From the NCBI GenBank assembly GCA_964581505.1, contig CAZOOR010000067.1, positions 1-13,954 on the forward strand: a stretch of DNA of 13,954 nucleotides, given 5' to 3'. Under the pieces are notes generated by a model, which saw nothing but the letters and a program-made list of their open reading frames with translations, searched no databases and was not told where the DNA came from. Positions 7,456 to 13,910 of this stretch are shown piece after piece; the stretch's first letter is position 1, and each line of letters opens with the position of its first letter. The translations under genes and the position numbers were made by a program. This stretch comes from CAZOOR01 sp964581505. GTDB taxonomy: Bacteria; Bacteroidota; Ignavibacteria; Kapaibacteriales; UBA2268.

Positions 7456-8154
7456 ATGAGAATACTTGTAGTCGAAGATGAACGAAAGGTAGCTAGTTTT
7501 ATTAAAAACGGGCTTGAGGAAGAACGCTATATTGTCGAAACCGCTCCCGACGGCGTAACAGGACTCGAAATGGCAATGAATAATGAGTTTGATGCCGTAC
7601 TGCTTGATGTTATGTTGCCCGGTAAAGATGGTTTTACAGTTCTCAAAGAATTAAGAGAAGCCGGCGTAGCAACACCTATCCTGATGCTGACGGCAAGAGG
7701 TACTACCGAGGACAGAATTCAGGGACTTGACCTCGGTGCTGACGATTATCTGCCGAAACCGTTTAGTTTCGAGGAACTTGCGGCACGGCTGCGTTCTATT
7801 TTAAGACGTTCCAGCCCTGAAAAAACAACAAAGCTACACTGCGGCGATTTGGTACTTGATACTGTTTCGCATATGGCTTACAGATTTAATAAAGAAATTG
7901 AACTTACGACAAAGGAATATGCTCTGCTTGAGTATTTAATAAAAAATAAAAATAGAATTTTGAGCCGTAGTACAATTACGCAACACGTCTGGAAACATAA
8001 TTTCGATCCGGAATCGAATATTATTGATGTATATATCAAACGCTTACGCTCGAAAATCGAACGCGAAGACGGCTCGAAACCATTGATTCATAGCATTCGT
8101 GGTGTCGGCTATCGTATGCGTGATGTTACGGACGAACCCGAAATCGGAGCATAA
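7456..8154 (+). CDS. OmpR/PhoB-family DNA-binding response regulator
   Basis: A 232-residue two-component regulator. The receiver domain (1-118) has the acidic pair Glu7-Asp8, phosphoacceptor Asp51 (VLLDVMLPG), switch Thr79 (MLTARG) and Lys101 (YLPKPF), so it should be phosphorylatable. The winged-helix output domain (about 126-226) has LTTKEYALLEYL, the recognition-helix region VDVY-like IIDVYIKRLRSKIE and the end GVGYRM. Overall wording is like heavy-metal regulators of the CusR/CopR/CzcR group, but the inducer cannot be read from the sequence. No histidine kinase gene follows: tyrS is next after 83 bp, and none lies elsewhere in the window, which is unusual for this family. It follows the DUF190 gene by 67 bp and may have its own promoter in that AT-rich gap. 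Confidence 0.95.
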   Translation: MRILVVEDERKVASFIKNGLEEERYIVETAPDGVTGLEMAMNNEFDAVLLDVMLPGKDGFTVLKELREAGVATPILMLTARGTTEDRIQGLDLGADDYLPKPFSFEELAARLRSILRRSSPEKTTKLHCGDLVLDTVSHMAYRFNKEIELTTKEYALLEYLIKNKNRILSRSTITQHVWKHNFDPESNIIDVYIKRLRSKIEREDGSKPLIHSIRGVGYRMRDVTDEPEIGA

Positions 8155-8237
8155 TTTGTTTTAGATTTTTTTATTTTTCCCCTTATCTTTTAGTCAATGG
8201 TGAGGGGTTATATTTTGCAATAGAAAGGATTAGATAA

Positions 8238-9455
8238 ATGTTTTCTTCACCGGAAGAACAGATGAAATTAATACGTTCGGGTGCTATTGATATTATTCCC
8301 GAGCAGGAACTTATTGAGAAATTAGAAAATTCATTTAAGAACGGAAAACCATTGCGAGTTAAACTCGGTTGCGACCCGAGCAAGCCGGACTTACACATTG
8401 GTCATGCAGTCGTTTTGAAGAAATTACGACATTTCCAAGACTTGGGGCATACCGCTGTTCTGATTATCGGCGATTTTACTGCTATGATTGGCGACCCCTC
8501 CGGTAAGAATAAAACACGTCCGCCACTAACAAAAGAAGAAACAAAACTGAACGGACAAACTTATTTGGAGCAGGCAACCAAAATATTATCAAAAGAAAAT
8601 CTCGAAATAAGATATAATTCCGAATGGCTTGGCGCTATGAATTTTCACGATGTGATTAAACTTACATCAAAATATACTGTTGCCCAATTGCTCGAACGCG
8701 ATGACTTCAAGAAGCGATTTACTTCCGGTACGGCTATCAGCGTTCACGAACTTCTCTATCCTCTGGCACAAGCAATGGATTCCGTAAATGTTAATTCAGA
8801 TATTGAATTGGGTGGTACAGACCAGACATTTAATTTGCTTGTCGGTAGAGAAATTCAACGTGAATACGGGCAAGTGCCGCAGTGCATATTAACTATGCCC
8901 ATTCTCGAAGGTACGGACGGAGTGGAGAAAATGAGCAAATCATTGGATAATTATATTGCGCTAACCGACACACCGCAAGAAATATTCGGAAAAGTAATGT
9001 CTATCCCCGATGAACTTATTACTCGTTACCTACGTTATGGTGCCTTTGCCGATGATGAAGAAGTCAGTAAAATGGAAACAGGTTTGAAGGACGGTACTAT
9101 TCACCCGCGCAATGCAAAAGTTAAAACGGCAATGGCAATTGTAGCAATTTATCACGATAAAACCGCTGCCGAGAGTGCTTTTAAAGAATTTGAGAATATC
9201 TTCGTAAAAAAAGACCTTCCCGATGAAATTGATGAAGTTACTTTGGAACTCGGCGGTTCGGAGCAAATTCTTGCTGATGTTCTCGTTACATCGAAACTTG
9301 CACCCTCCAAAAAGGAAGCGAGGCGTATGCTTCAGCAGGGTGCTGTTTCCATTGACAAGGAAAAAGTTACAGATACCTTTGCAAAGATTGATTTCGCTGA
9401 GAAGCGTCTGATTAAATACGGGAAACGTAAGTTCCTATATGTAACGATAAAGTAA
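8238..9455 (+). CDS. tyrS: Tyrosyl-tRNA synthetase
   Basis: A 405-residue class I aminoacyl-tRNA synthetase that charges tRNA-Tyr in the cytoplasm. The Rossmann fold has the HIGH-type signature HIGH at 53-56 (PDLHIGHAVVLKK), GDFTAMIGDPSG (78-89), LGGTDQTFNLLVGRE (191-205) and KMSKS at 231-235. An S4 RNA-binding domain follows at about 340-400 (APSKKEARRMLQQGAVSID). The short linker before KMSKS and the length of about 400 residues fit the TyrZ-like bacterial form rather than the 420-residue E. coli TyrS form. AAAGGA at 8224-8229, 8 nt before the ATG, supports the start. No T-box leader is visible in the 83-bp upstream gap. The gene ends in a clear terminator. Confidence 0.97.
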   Translation: MFSSPEEQMKLIRSGAIDIIPEQELIEKLENSFKNGKPLRVKLGCDPSKPDLHIGHAVVLKKLRHFQDLGHTAVLIIGDFTAMIGDPSGKNKTRPPLTKEETKLNGQTYLEQATKILSKENLEIRYNSEWLGAMNFHDVIKLTSKYTVAQLLERDDFKKRFTSGTAISVHELLYPLAQAMDSVNVNSDIELGGTDQTFNLLVGREIQREYGQVPQCILTMPILEGTDGVEKMSKSLDNYIALTDTPQEIFGKVMSIPDELITRYLRYGAFADDEEVSKMETGLKDGTIHPRNAKVKTAMAIVAIYHDKTAAESAFKEFENIFVKKDLPDEIDEVTLELGGSEQILADVLVTSKLAPSKKEARRMLQQGAVSIDKEKVTDTFAKIDFAEKRLIKYGKRKFLYVTIK

Positions 9456-9478
9456 TTATTATAATAAAAATTCAATTG

Positions 9479-9502
9479 CCCCGAGTGCTTGCTCGGGGTT
9501 TC
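9479..9502 (+). terminator. Intrinsic terminator after tyrS
   Basis: CCCCGAG at 9479-9485 pairs with CTCGGGG at 9492-9498 across a 6-nt loop, followed by TTTCTT. It lies 24 bp past the tyrS stop codon. The T run is short, so it may be partial, but position and stem support the call. Confidence 0.75.
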
Positions 9503-9505
9503 TTG

Positions 9506-9557
9506 AAACAGCCGCACTTCACCCCAGCCCTCTCCCAATGGGCGAGGGGGTGAACAG
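9506..9557. repeat. Dispersed intergenic repeat, second copy
   Basis: This unit begins AAACAGCCGC, contains TCACCCC, CTCCCAA and GGGCGAGG, and ends GAACAG. It matches 266-316 with a few substitutions and small length differences. The core belongs to a C-rich/G-rich palindrome-like repeat seen in intergenic DNA of many unrelated bacteria, where its spurious translation gives peptides containing RPLGEG. The rest of 9558-9656 holds no gene that I can support. Confidence 0.65.
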
Positions 9558-9656
9558 CCAAATAAAAAACCACATCTTGAAGGACGCGGTTTGAAATACA
9601 CCTTTGGACCGACGCAGGCAGGGTAGTGAGTTTTAGGCTTTGCGGCGTATATATAC

Positions 9657-9690
9657 AAAAAGGACTGCTACAATAGTCGCAGTCCTTTTT
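9657..9690. terminator. Bidirectional terminator between tyrS and the nitric oxide reductase gene
   Basis: AAAAAGGACTGC at 9657-9668 is the perfect complement of GCAGTCCTTTTT at 9679-9690, with a 10-nt loop. Each strand shows a hairpin followed by a T run. It lies 20 bp past the minus-strand stop codon at 9710 and serves as terminator for that gene, and as a second stop for tyrS transcription. Confidence 0.92.
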
Positions 9691-9709
9691 GATAGTTAAA
9701 CAAAATTCC

Positions 9710-11950
9710 TTATGCGGCTTTTTTGCCCATAAATGTTTGTTTGAATAGGTCGATGAAAATAATAACACCACCGAGCAACATCATTGAATCGGGAAGAATA
9801 CGGAACCACATCCAACCCTGAACGATTTCAACGGCTTCGCGTACTCTTGTGTAATAATAACCCATTTCGGCGGCTATACGTGTTTGCTCCAATCCTGTCA
9901 TTAATGTCGGAATGGCAAAAACCAAAACACCAAGTGTCAATAGCCAGAAACCGATTTTACTCCATTTCTCGTTCCAAGTCCAGCCCTTTGCCATTGCGTT
10001 AGCACGTGATGTCATATATAGGAATGCAAGTGAAATATATCCGAATGCCCCTAATAGAGCCACGTGTCCGTGTGGCATAATTAAATATGTGCCGTGCGAA
10101 TAATACGAAATAGTCGGCGTATTAATAACCATACCCAAGAAACCTGCACCAATCCAGTTGAGTGCCGCAGAGCCGGCAATAAACATAAACGGAGTATTGA
10201 AATCGTGAACAACACCTTCGGCTTCTTGCTCTTTCTTATTTTTCCATGCTTCGATAATCATTAATACAAGCGGCAGCGGTTCGAGTGATGAGAAAATACC
10301 GCCTATTGCTATCCAATATTCATCAAGTCCCTGCCAGAAATAATGATGACCTACACCAAGTGTACCCGACATCATAATGAGGAACAACTCAAAGAACATT
10401 ACACGTTCCGCTGTTTTCTGCGAAATTAATCCGAGCGATACTGTCATAAATGCTATTGTACCGGCGGCAAACAGCTCAAATGTCAATTCCACCCAAAGAT
10501 GAATAACCCACCAGCGATAATAATCATCAACGGTAAAGTTCGGCATAATTTTATGGAGCGGCATCATGCCCGCAATATAGAGCGTGGCAATAGCAAAAGC
10601 CGACCAAATAATTGTACCGACCAACGGATTGTTTGTTGCCGCTTTTTTAATCAAAGTAATAATCAACAGGAACCAGAAGACAAGCCCGAGAACCAAACCT
10701 ATATCCCATACACGCCCGAGATTGATTAATTCACGTCCTTCGTTGCCCAGCCAGAACCAAGTCTCTCTCATTTGTCCTGTGGCGCCCATATACAAACCAA
10801 TAACAGAACCGACCGCAACAGTCAATAATGCTACCCAAAGTATATCTACAAGCCAAGGGAATTTGTGGTCTTTATTTGCAACCCAAGGAGCAATCAGCAG
10901 ACCGCCTACAAGCCAACCGACAGCCACCCATAGTATAGCAATCTGTGTGTGCATCGAACGCAATACATTAAATGGTAGTATATTCTGTGAGATAATAAAA
11001 TCCTGTGTAGGGTCTGCATACAAATGTGCTAAATATGCTCCGATGAACATTTGCACTACAAATAATAGCGATACTATCGGAATATATTTTAACAGCTTTT
11101 TCTGCGAAGGAAAAAGCGAAGTAACTTTAAGTGCCGGTGAAAGCACTTCATCTTTACCTTTTTTAAACAAATATTCATAGGAAAGATATATTACAAAAAT
11201 TGTCAAAGTCCAAAGAAGTAAAAACTCCCATAAAGAAACTATATGACTTTGATAGCGAACATCTTGGTCAACGAGCGGCTCTTTGGGCCAATTGTTAGAC
11301 CATGTTCTTTCCTCGCCTTTAATTCCCTTAGTATTCGGGCGGACAGAGGAAGCAACCATTTGCGACCAATCAATAAATGCGGCAATTTTAATCGCTTCGT
11401 CTTTGCGTATGACGCCGCCCGGAAATGCACGCCGCTTATCACCATTAACCAGCATTTTGGTTAATTGCTCAACATTTTTCTTGTATGCGGCGGCGGAAGC
11501 ATCTGTGTATGTAACGCCTTCTTCCATTAGTTTAGTTTGCTCGCGAAAATCTTTCTTTACCCGCTCCTTGACGGCACCTTTTTCCATAGCATTAAGCTCG
11601 GCGGCAGGCTTGCCGTACATTTCCTTACCATAATAATCATAAAGAAATTCAGCTCTGTGGTGGAAGAAATCGGTTGTAAAGTCGGGACCCATATAAGCCC
11701 CCATACCGAGTATAGTTCCCCAGTCCATCAAATCAAATTCCTGGAAGTAGCCCTTGCCCTCCGCCACATCATCAGCGGTATAGAGCAGTTCCCCCGAAGC
11801 CGAACGAACTTCTGCCGCAATGGGCGGAACTTCCTTTTGCAATGTAGCCGTGAAGTATATCAAAGCTACAACCATTATTATTGCTATGAACCAGAAGCTC
11901 GTATAAAGCCCTTTTCTGGTCATAAATCTATCAAGTAAACTTTTTTTCAT
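9710..11950 (-). CDS. norB: Quinol-dependent nitric oxide reductase (qNor, single subunit)
   Basis: This 746-residue inner-membrane haem-copper-oxidase relative reduces 2 NO to N2O with electrons from quinol. An N-terminal anchor (about 17-36) is followed by a hydrophilic periplasmic domain (about 40-235) that corresponds to NorC but has no CXXCH haem c motif, which defines the quinol type. The core then has about 12 membrane helices. Non-haem iron FeB ligands are visible as His484 with Glu488 (HLWVE) and His535-His536 (GVGHHYFW); the 51-residue spacing matches known NORs. Haem ligands are His334 (SMHTQI) and His627/His629 (PHGHVALLGAFGY). I choose ATG at 11950, preceded 7 nt upstream by GATAGG, over a TTG at 11965. 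It is a single-gene unit with its own terminator. No nitrite reductase lies nearby, so the role may be NO detoxification rather than full denitrification. Confidence 0.95.
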   Translation of the reverse strand: MKKSLLDRFMTRKGLYTSFWFIAIIMVVALIYFTATLQKEVPPIAAEVRSASGELLYTADDVAEGKGYFQEFDLMDWGTILGMGAYMGPDFTTDFFHHRAEFLYDYYGKEMYGKPAAELNAMEKGAVKERVKKDFREQTKLMEEGVTYTDASAAAYKKNVEQLTKMLVNGDKRRAFPGGVIRKDEAIKIAAFIDWSQMVASSVRPNTKGIKGEERTWSNNWPKEPLVDQDVRYQSHIVSLWEFLLLWTLTIFVIYLSYEYLFKKGKDEVLSPALKVTSLFPSQKKLLKYIPIVSLLFVVQMFIGAYLAHLYADPTQDFIISQNILPFNVLRSMHTQIAILWVAVGWLVGGLLIAPWVANKDHKFPWLVDILWVALLTVAVGSVIGLYMGATGQMRETWFWLGNEGRELINLGRVWDIGLVLGLVFWFLLIITLIKKAATNNPLVGTIIWSAFAIATLYIAGMMPLHKIMPNFTVDDYYRWWVIHLWVELTFELFAAGTIAFMTVSLGLISQKTAERVMFFELFLIMMSGTLGVGHHYFWQGLDEYWIAIGGIFSSLEPLPLVLMIIEAWKNKKEQEAEGVVHDFNTPFMFIAGSAALNWIGAGFLGMVINTPTISYYSHGTYLIMPHGHVALLGAFGYISLAFLYMTSRANAMAKGWTWNEKWSKIGFWLLTLGVLVFAIPTLMTGLEQTRIAAEMGYYYTRVREAVEIVQGWMWFRILPDSMMLLGGVIIFIDLFKQTFMGKKAA

Positions 11951-12353
11951 AACTGAACCTATCAATAATGAATAAATAATAATTTTAGAGTAAACAACTT
12001 CAAATCAGATTATTTTATCCGATTTAAATTAGTAACGCATAATAAGACTAAATAGTCTTAATTAAATGAATATTATTTTTTTGTAGTTATTTGAATGGGA
12101 TATAAGAAAATACTAATGTATTGATTAATATTCATTTTTTGGCATTATTATTGAAATAAATTATATACGTAAATTAATTGTGAATGATTGATATCCGCAT
12201 AAATAAAAGCTTTGGGGATATTGTGAGGATATTAGGATAATTTATTATTGTATTAAGTGTATTTTATCTGACACTTTTTCCCCGAAACTGTAAAAAATAT
12301 ACACAAACAGAATATTAATAATATGAATAATACAAACTAACGAGAGGTTAATA
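11951..12353. other. AT-rich divergent intergenic region
   Basis: About 400 bp separate the minus-strand nitric oxide reductase from the plus-strand T9SS protein. I see no coding region and no RNA gene. It holds a dyad at 12043-12060, a separated 12-nt inverted repeat (12064-12075 with 12126-12137), a weak 6-bp hairpin at 12255-12276, and a ribosome binding site (GAGAGG 12342-12347) for the T9SS gene. Promoters for both genes must lie here, but the base composition makes individual -10 boxes unreliable. Confidence 0.6.
12043..12060. promoter_or_regulatory. Candidate operator dyad upstream of the nitric oxide reductase gene
   Basis: TAAGACTA and TAGTCTTA form a perfect 8-bp inverted repeat with a 2-nt AA centre, 93 bp upstream of the nor start codon. 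On the minus strand a TATTAT box (possible -10) directly follows it. A compact palindrome with an AT centre is the kind of site bound by dimeric regulators such as Rrf2-family NO sensors. The regulator identity is a guess, and such dyads can arise by chance in DNA this AT-rich. Confidence 0.4.
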
Positions 12354-13640
12354 ATGAAAAAAATAGTCGCTATCATCTTTCTAATAATCCCTTCACTGCT
12401 TTTTAGCGAAGTAGATTATTCTTTCGGACTGATTAATTCCCCGCTTGGCAACGAGCATCGGATTAACCATCTGAAAATATATGAGCCGGCAAACCTTCTC
12501 ATTTGTTTGCAGAATTCGGAAGATACTTTGTATTTATTATATTATTCTACCGACAAGGGTAATAAATGGGAATTAAGAAATAAAGATGCTTGGTTCAATC
12601 AAAATTCCAATTATACGGTTGTATCCGATAACTATATGATGTCCGGTTGGCAGTCCAATTTTATTGAGTTTATGGGTAATCCTGTGCGCGATGGTGGCTC
12701 ATGGCATTCAACGGACCTCGGCTACACTTGGTCTATGTTTACGCAATGGCCTGATCCGGATGATAAACGTAATCGTTTTCTATATTGCAATATTCCAAAT
12801 TTTTATCTTTTGTATAATACAAGTGGTATTTTTTCTACAAAAGATAAATGGAAGCATCTTGTATTTGGTGCAATACCCGATTATTTAATTGCAATATTTA
12901 ACTTTAAGAAAAAATTTCTAATTGTTTCAGAAAGTATTGGGGGTATGTATTATTATGACCTCGAAACGGGCTTTGCCATACATTGGCTTAATAGGGATAG
13001 TAATATACCGAAAGAGCGGTTTAGCGTAATAGGAATAGATAACGAAGGAAGGGTAATCGGATATAGCAAGGCAAATAAAGGAAGTGAAGGGATATATATG
13101 TCAGATGATAGCGGCTTGCAATTTAAAAAAATACGAACGCAAAAGGAAGACGAAGAGATTTACGTAATCGAAACATATAAAAATGCAATATTAATTGGTA
13201 CCAATAAAGGTATGGAAGTAAGTATTGACGAAGGTAAAACATGGGAAGATATAAAGCTACCTGAAATACCTGTATCGGACAAATCAATATATTCCATTTC
13301 GATAAACAAAAAGACCGGTGAAGTATATTCAATATATGGACGTAATTACATAGTAAAAGGCATTTTACCATTTACTTCCGTTGAGGATAATACAGTGTTA
13401 CAGCAAATAACTCCCAACCCCGCCGGAGATTATATAGAAATTGCCGTAGTGGGTAACCGCACCCTGAAGAATGCGGTTAAAGTGTATGATGTGCTTGGTA
13501 CTGTGGTTCTATCCTCCCCCGCCTGCTCCGCAGGCACCCCCTCCGAAGGGGGACATATTCGGCTTGATGTGTCGGGTTTGGCGGCGGGTGTGTATTTTGT
13601 GCGTGTCGGTGGCAAGATGTATAAGTTTGTAAAATTATAA
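12354..13640 (+). CDS. Secreted Asp-box (BNR-like) protein with T9SS C-terminal sorting domain
   Basis: A 428-residue exported protein. Residues 1-18 are a Sec signal peptide (two Lys, then a hydrophobic run ending LLFS). The body (about 20-340) has at least four Asp-box motifs of the S-x-D-x-G-x-x-W type: STDKGNKW (65-72), STDLGYTW (119-126), SDDSGLQF (250-257) and SIDEGKTW (290-297). Together with repeated beta-strand texture they suggest a beta-propeller like sialidase, sortilin or photosystem-assembly-factor folds. Catalytic residues of a sialidase are not evident, so no enzyme function is claimed. Residues about 352-428 are the T9SS sorting domain (ITPNPAGDY, VKVYDVLG, DVSGLAAGVYFVRV, end KFVKL). 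Residues 389-400 are encoded by a GC-rich palindromic element. GAGAGG, 6 nt before the ATG, supports the start. The product is likely surface-bound or released. Confidence 0.88.
   Translation: MKKIVAIIFLIIPSLLFSEVDYSFGLINSPLGNEHRINHLKIYEPANLLICLQNSEDTLYLLYYSTDKGNKWELRNKDAWFNQNSNYTVVSDNYMMSGWQSNFIEFMGNPVRDGGSWHSTDLGYTWSMFTQWPDPDDKRNRFLYCNIPNFYLLYNTSGIFSTKDKWKHLVFGAIPDYLIAIFNFKKKFLIVSESIGGMYYYDLETGFAIHWLNRDSNIPKERFSVIGIDNEGRVIGYSKANKGSEGIYMSDDSGLQFKKIRTQKEDEEIYVIETYKNAILIGTNKGMEVSIDEGKTWEDIKLPEIPVSDKSIYSISINKKTGEVYSIYGRNYIVKGILPFTSVEDNTVLQQITPNPAGDYIEIAVVGNRTLKNAVKVYDVLGTVVLSSPACSAGTPSEGGHIRLDVSGLAAGVYFVRVGGKMYKFVKL
13518..13553 (+). repeat. In-frame double-hairpin palindromic element inside the T9SS domain, complete copy
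   Basis: GCCTGC 13521-13526 pairs with GCAGGC 13530-13535 (3-nt loop), and CCCCCT 13537-13542 pairs with AGGGGG 13547-13552 (4-nt loop); one base separates the hairpins. It encodes P-A-C-S-A-G-T-P-S-E-G-G between two sorting-domain strands. About 78% of its bases are G or C, in contrast to the AT-rich gene. It has no stop codon in any of the six frames. Bases 13525-13576 are identical to 1-52. Confidence 0.75.
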
Positions 13641-13644
13641 AATT

Positions 13645-13677
13645 CCCCTCTCACAGAGGGGTGGCAGACGCAGTCTG
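13645..13677. repeat. Twin hairpin repeat directly 3' of the T9SS gene
   Basis: CCCCTCT 13645-13651 pairs with AGAGGGG 13655-13661 (loop CAC), and CAGAC 13665-13669 pairs with GTCTG 13673-13677 (loop GCA), followed by ACGGGGTG. It begins 4 bp after the stop codon. As with the other elements, two short-loop palindromes are adjacent. It may act as a 3' mRNA structure. Confidence 0.7.
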
Positions 13678-13749
13678 ACGGGGTGTTTTGCCTTTTAGGA
13701 GTGTCAGAATTCAGGGGACGGGGAGCAGGAGAACAGCCGACCTCCCCAA

Positions 13750-13766
13750 CCCCTCCAACGGAGGGG
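13750..13766. repeat. Perfect short palindrome
   Basis: CCCCTCC 13750-13756 pairs with GGAGGGG 13760-13766 around loop AAC. It is the same style as 13645-13661 and lies in the same gene-free stretch after the T9SS gene. No T run follows, so it is not a standard terminator. Confidence 0.65.
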
Positions 13767-13828
13767 CTATAAAGACTATTTACATCGCTATATTAAAGCC
13801 TTCCCTTTGTGTCTTATGCTAAAATAAG

Positions 13829-13857
13829 TTGACAGTCAGTAGAAAAAAATTTAATTA
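13829..13857 (+). promoter_or_regulatory. Possible promoter near right window edge
   Basis: A perfect TTGACA at 13829-13834 is followed, after 17 bp, by an AT-rich hexamer (TAATTA, 13852-13857) that is a poor -10 match. A strong ribosome binding site lies 15 bp further on. Groups near Bacteroidota often use other promoter boxes, so this is tentative. Confidence 0.3.
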
Positions 13858-13883
13858 AAATAAATCGAAGAAGGAGTTTTATA

Positions 13884-13910
13884 ATGACAAGACATGTGCG
13901 GAGACTGTAA
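13884..13910 (+). other. Eight-codon reading frame behind a very strong ribosome binding site
   Basis: GAAGGAG (13870-13876 region), 7 nt before ATG at 13884, is the best Shine-Dalgarno sequence in the window, yet the frame ends after M-T-R-H-V-R-R-L. It could be a leader peptide, the start of a gene interrupted by an inserted element, or chance. A second short frame from ATG 13894 to TAA 13944 (starts MCGDCK) is too far from the binding site to prefer. No gene is supported in the remaining 13911-13954. Confidence 0.3.

Noticed and set aside
9332..9771. Minus-strand frames of about 100 codons between tyrS and nor
   Set aside because: They consist of antisense tyrS, a terminator hairpin and the dispersed repeat (giving the typical spurious RPLGEG peptide).
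10584..11180. Plus-strand frame of 198 codons opposite the nitric oxide reductase
   Set aside because: Antisense shadow of a long, clearly functional gene; composition is biased and no family resemblance was seen.
12255..12279. AAGTGT-loop-ACACTT hairpin followed by T residues
   Set aside because: A 6-bp AT-leaning stem with a 10-nt loop and only three extra T residues is too weak for a terminator, and no gene ends before it on that strand.
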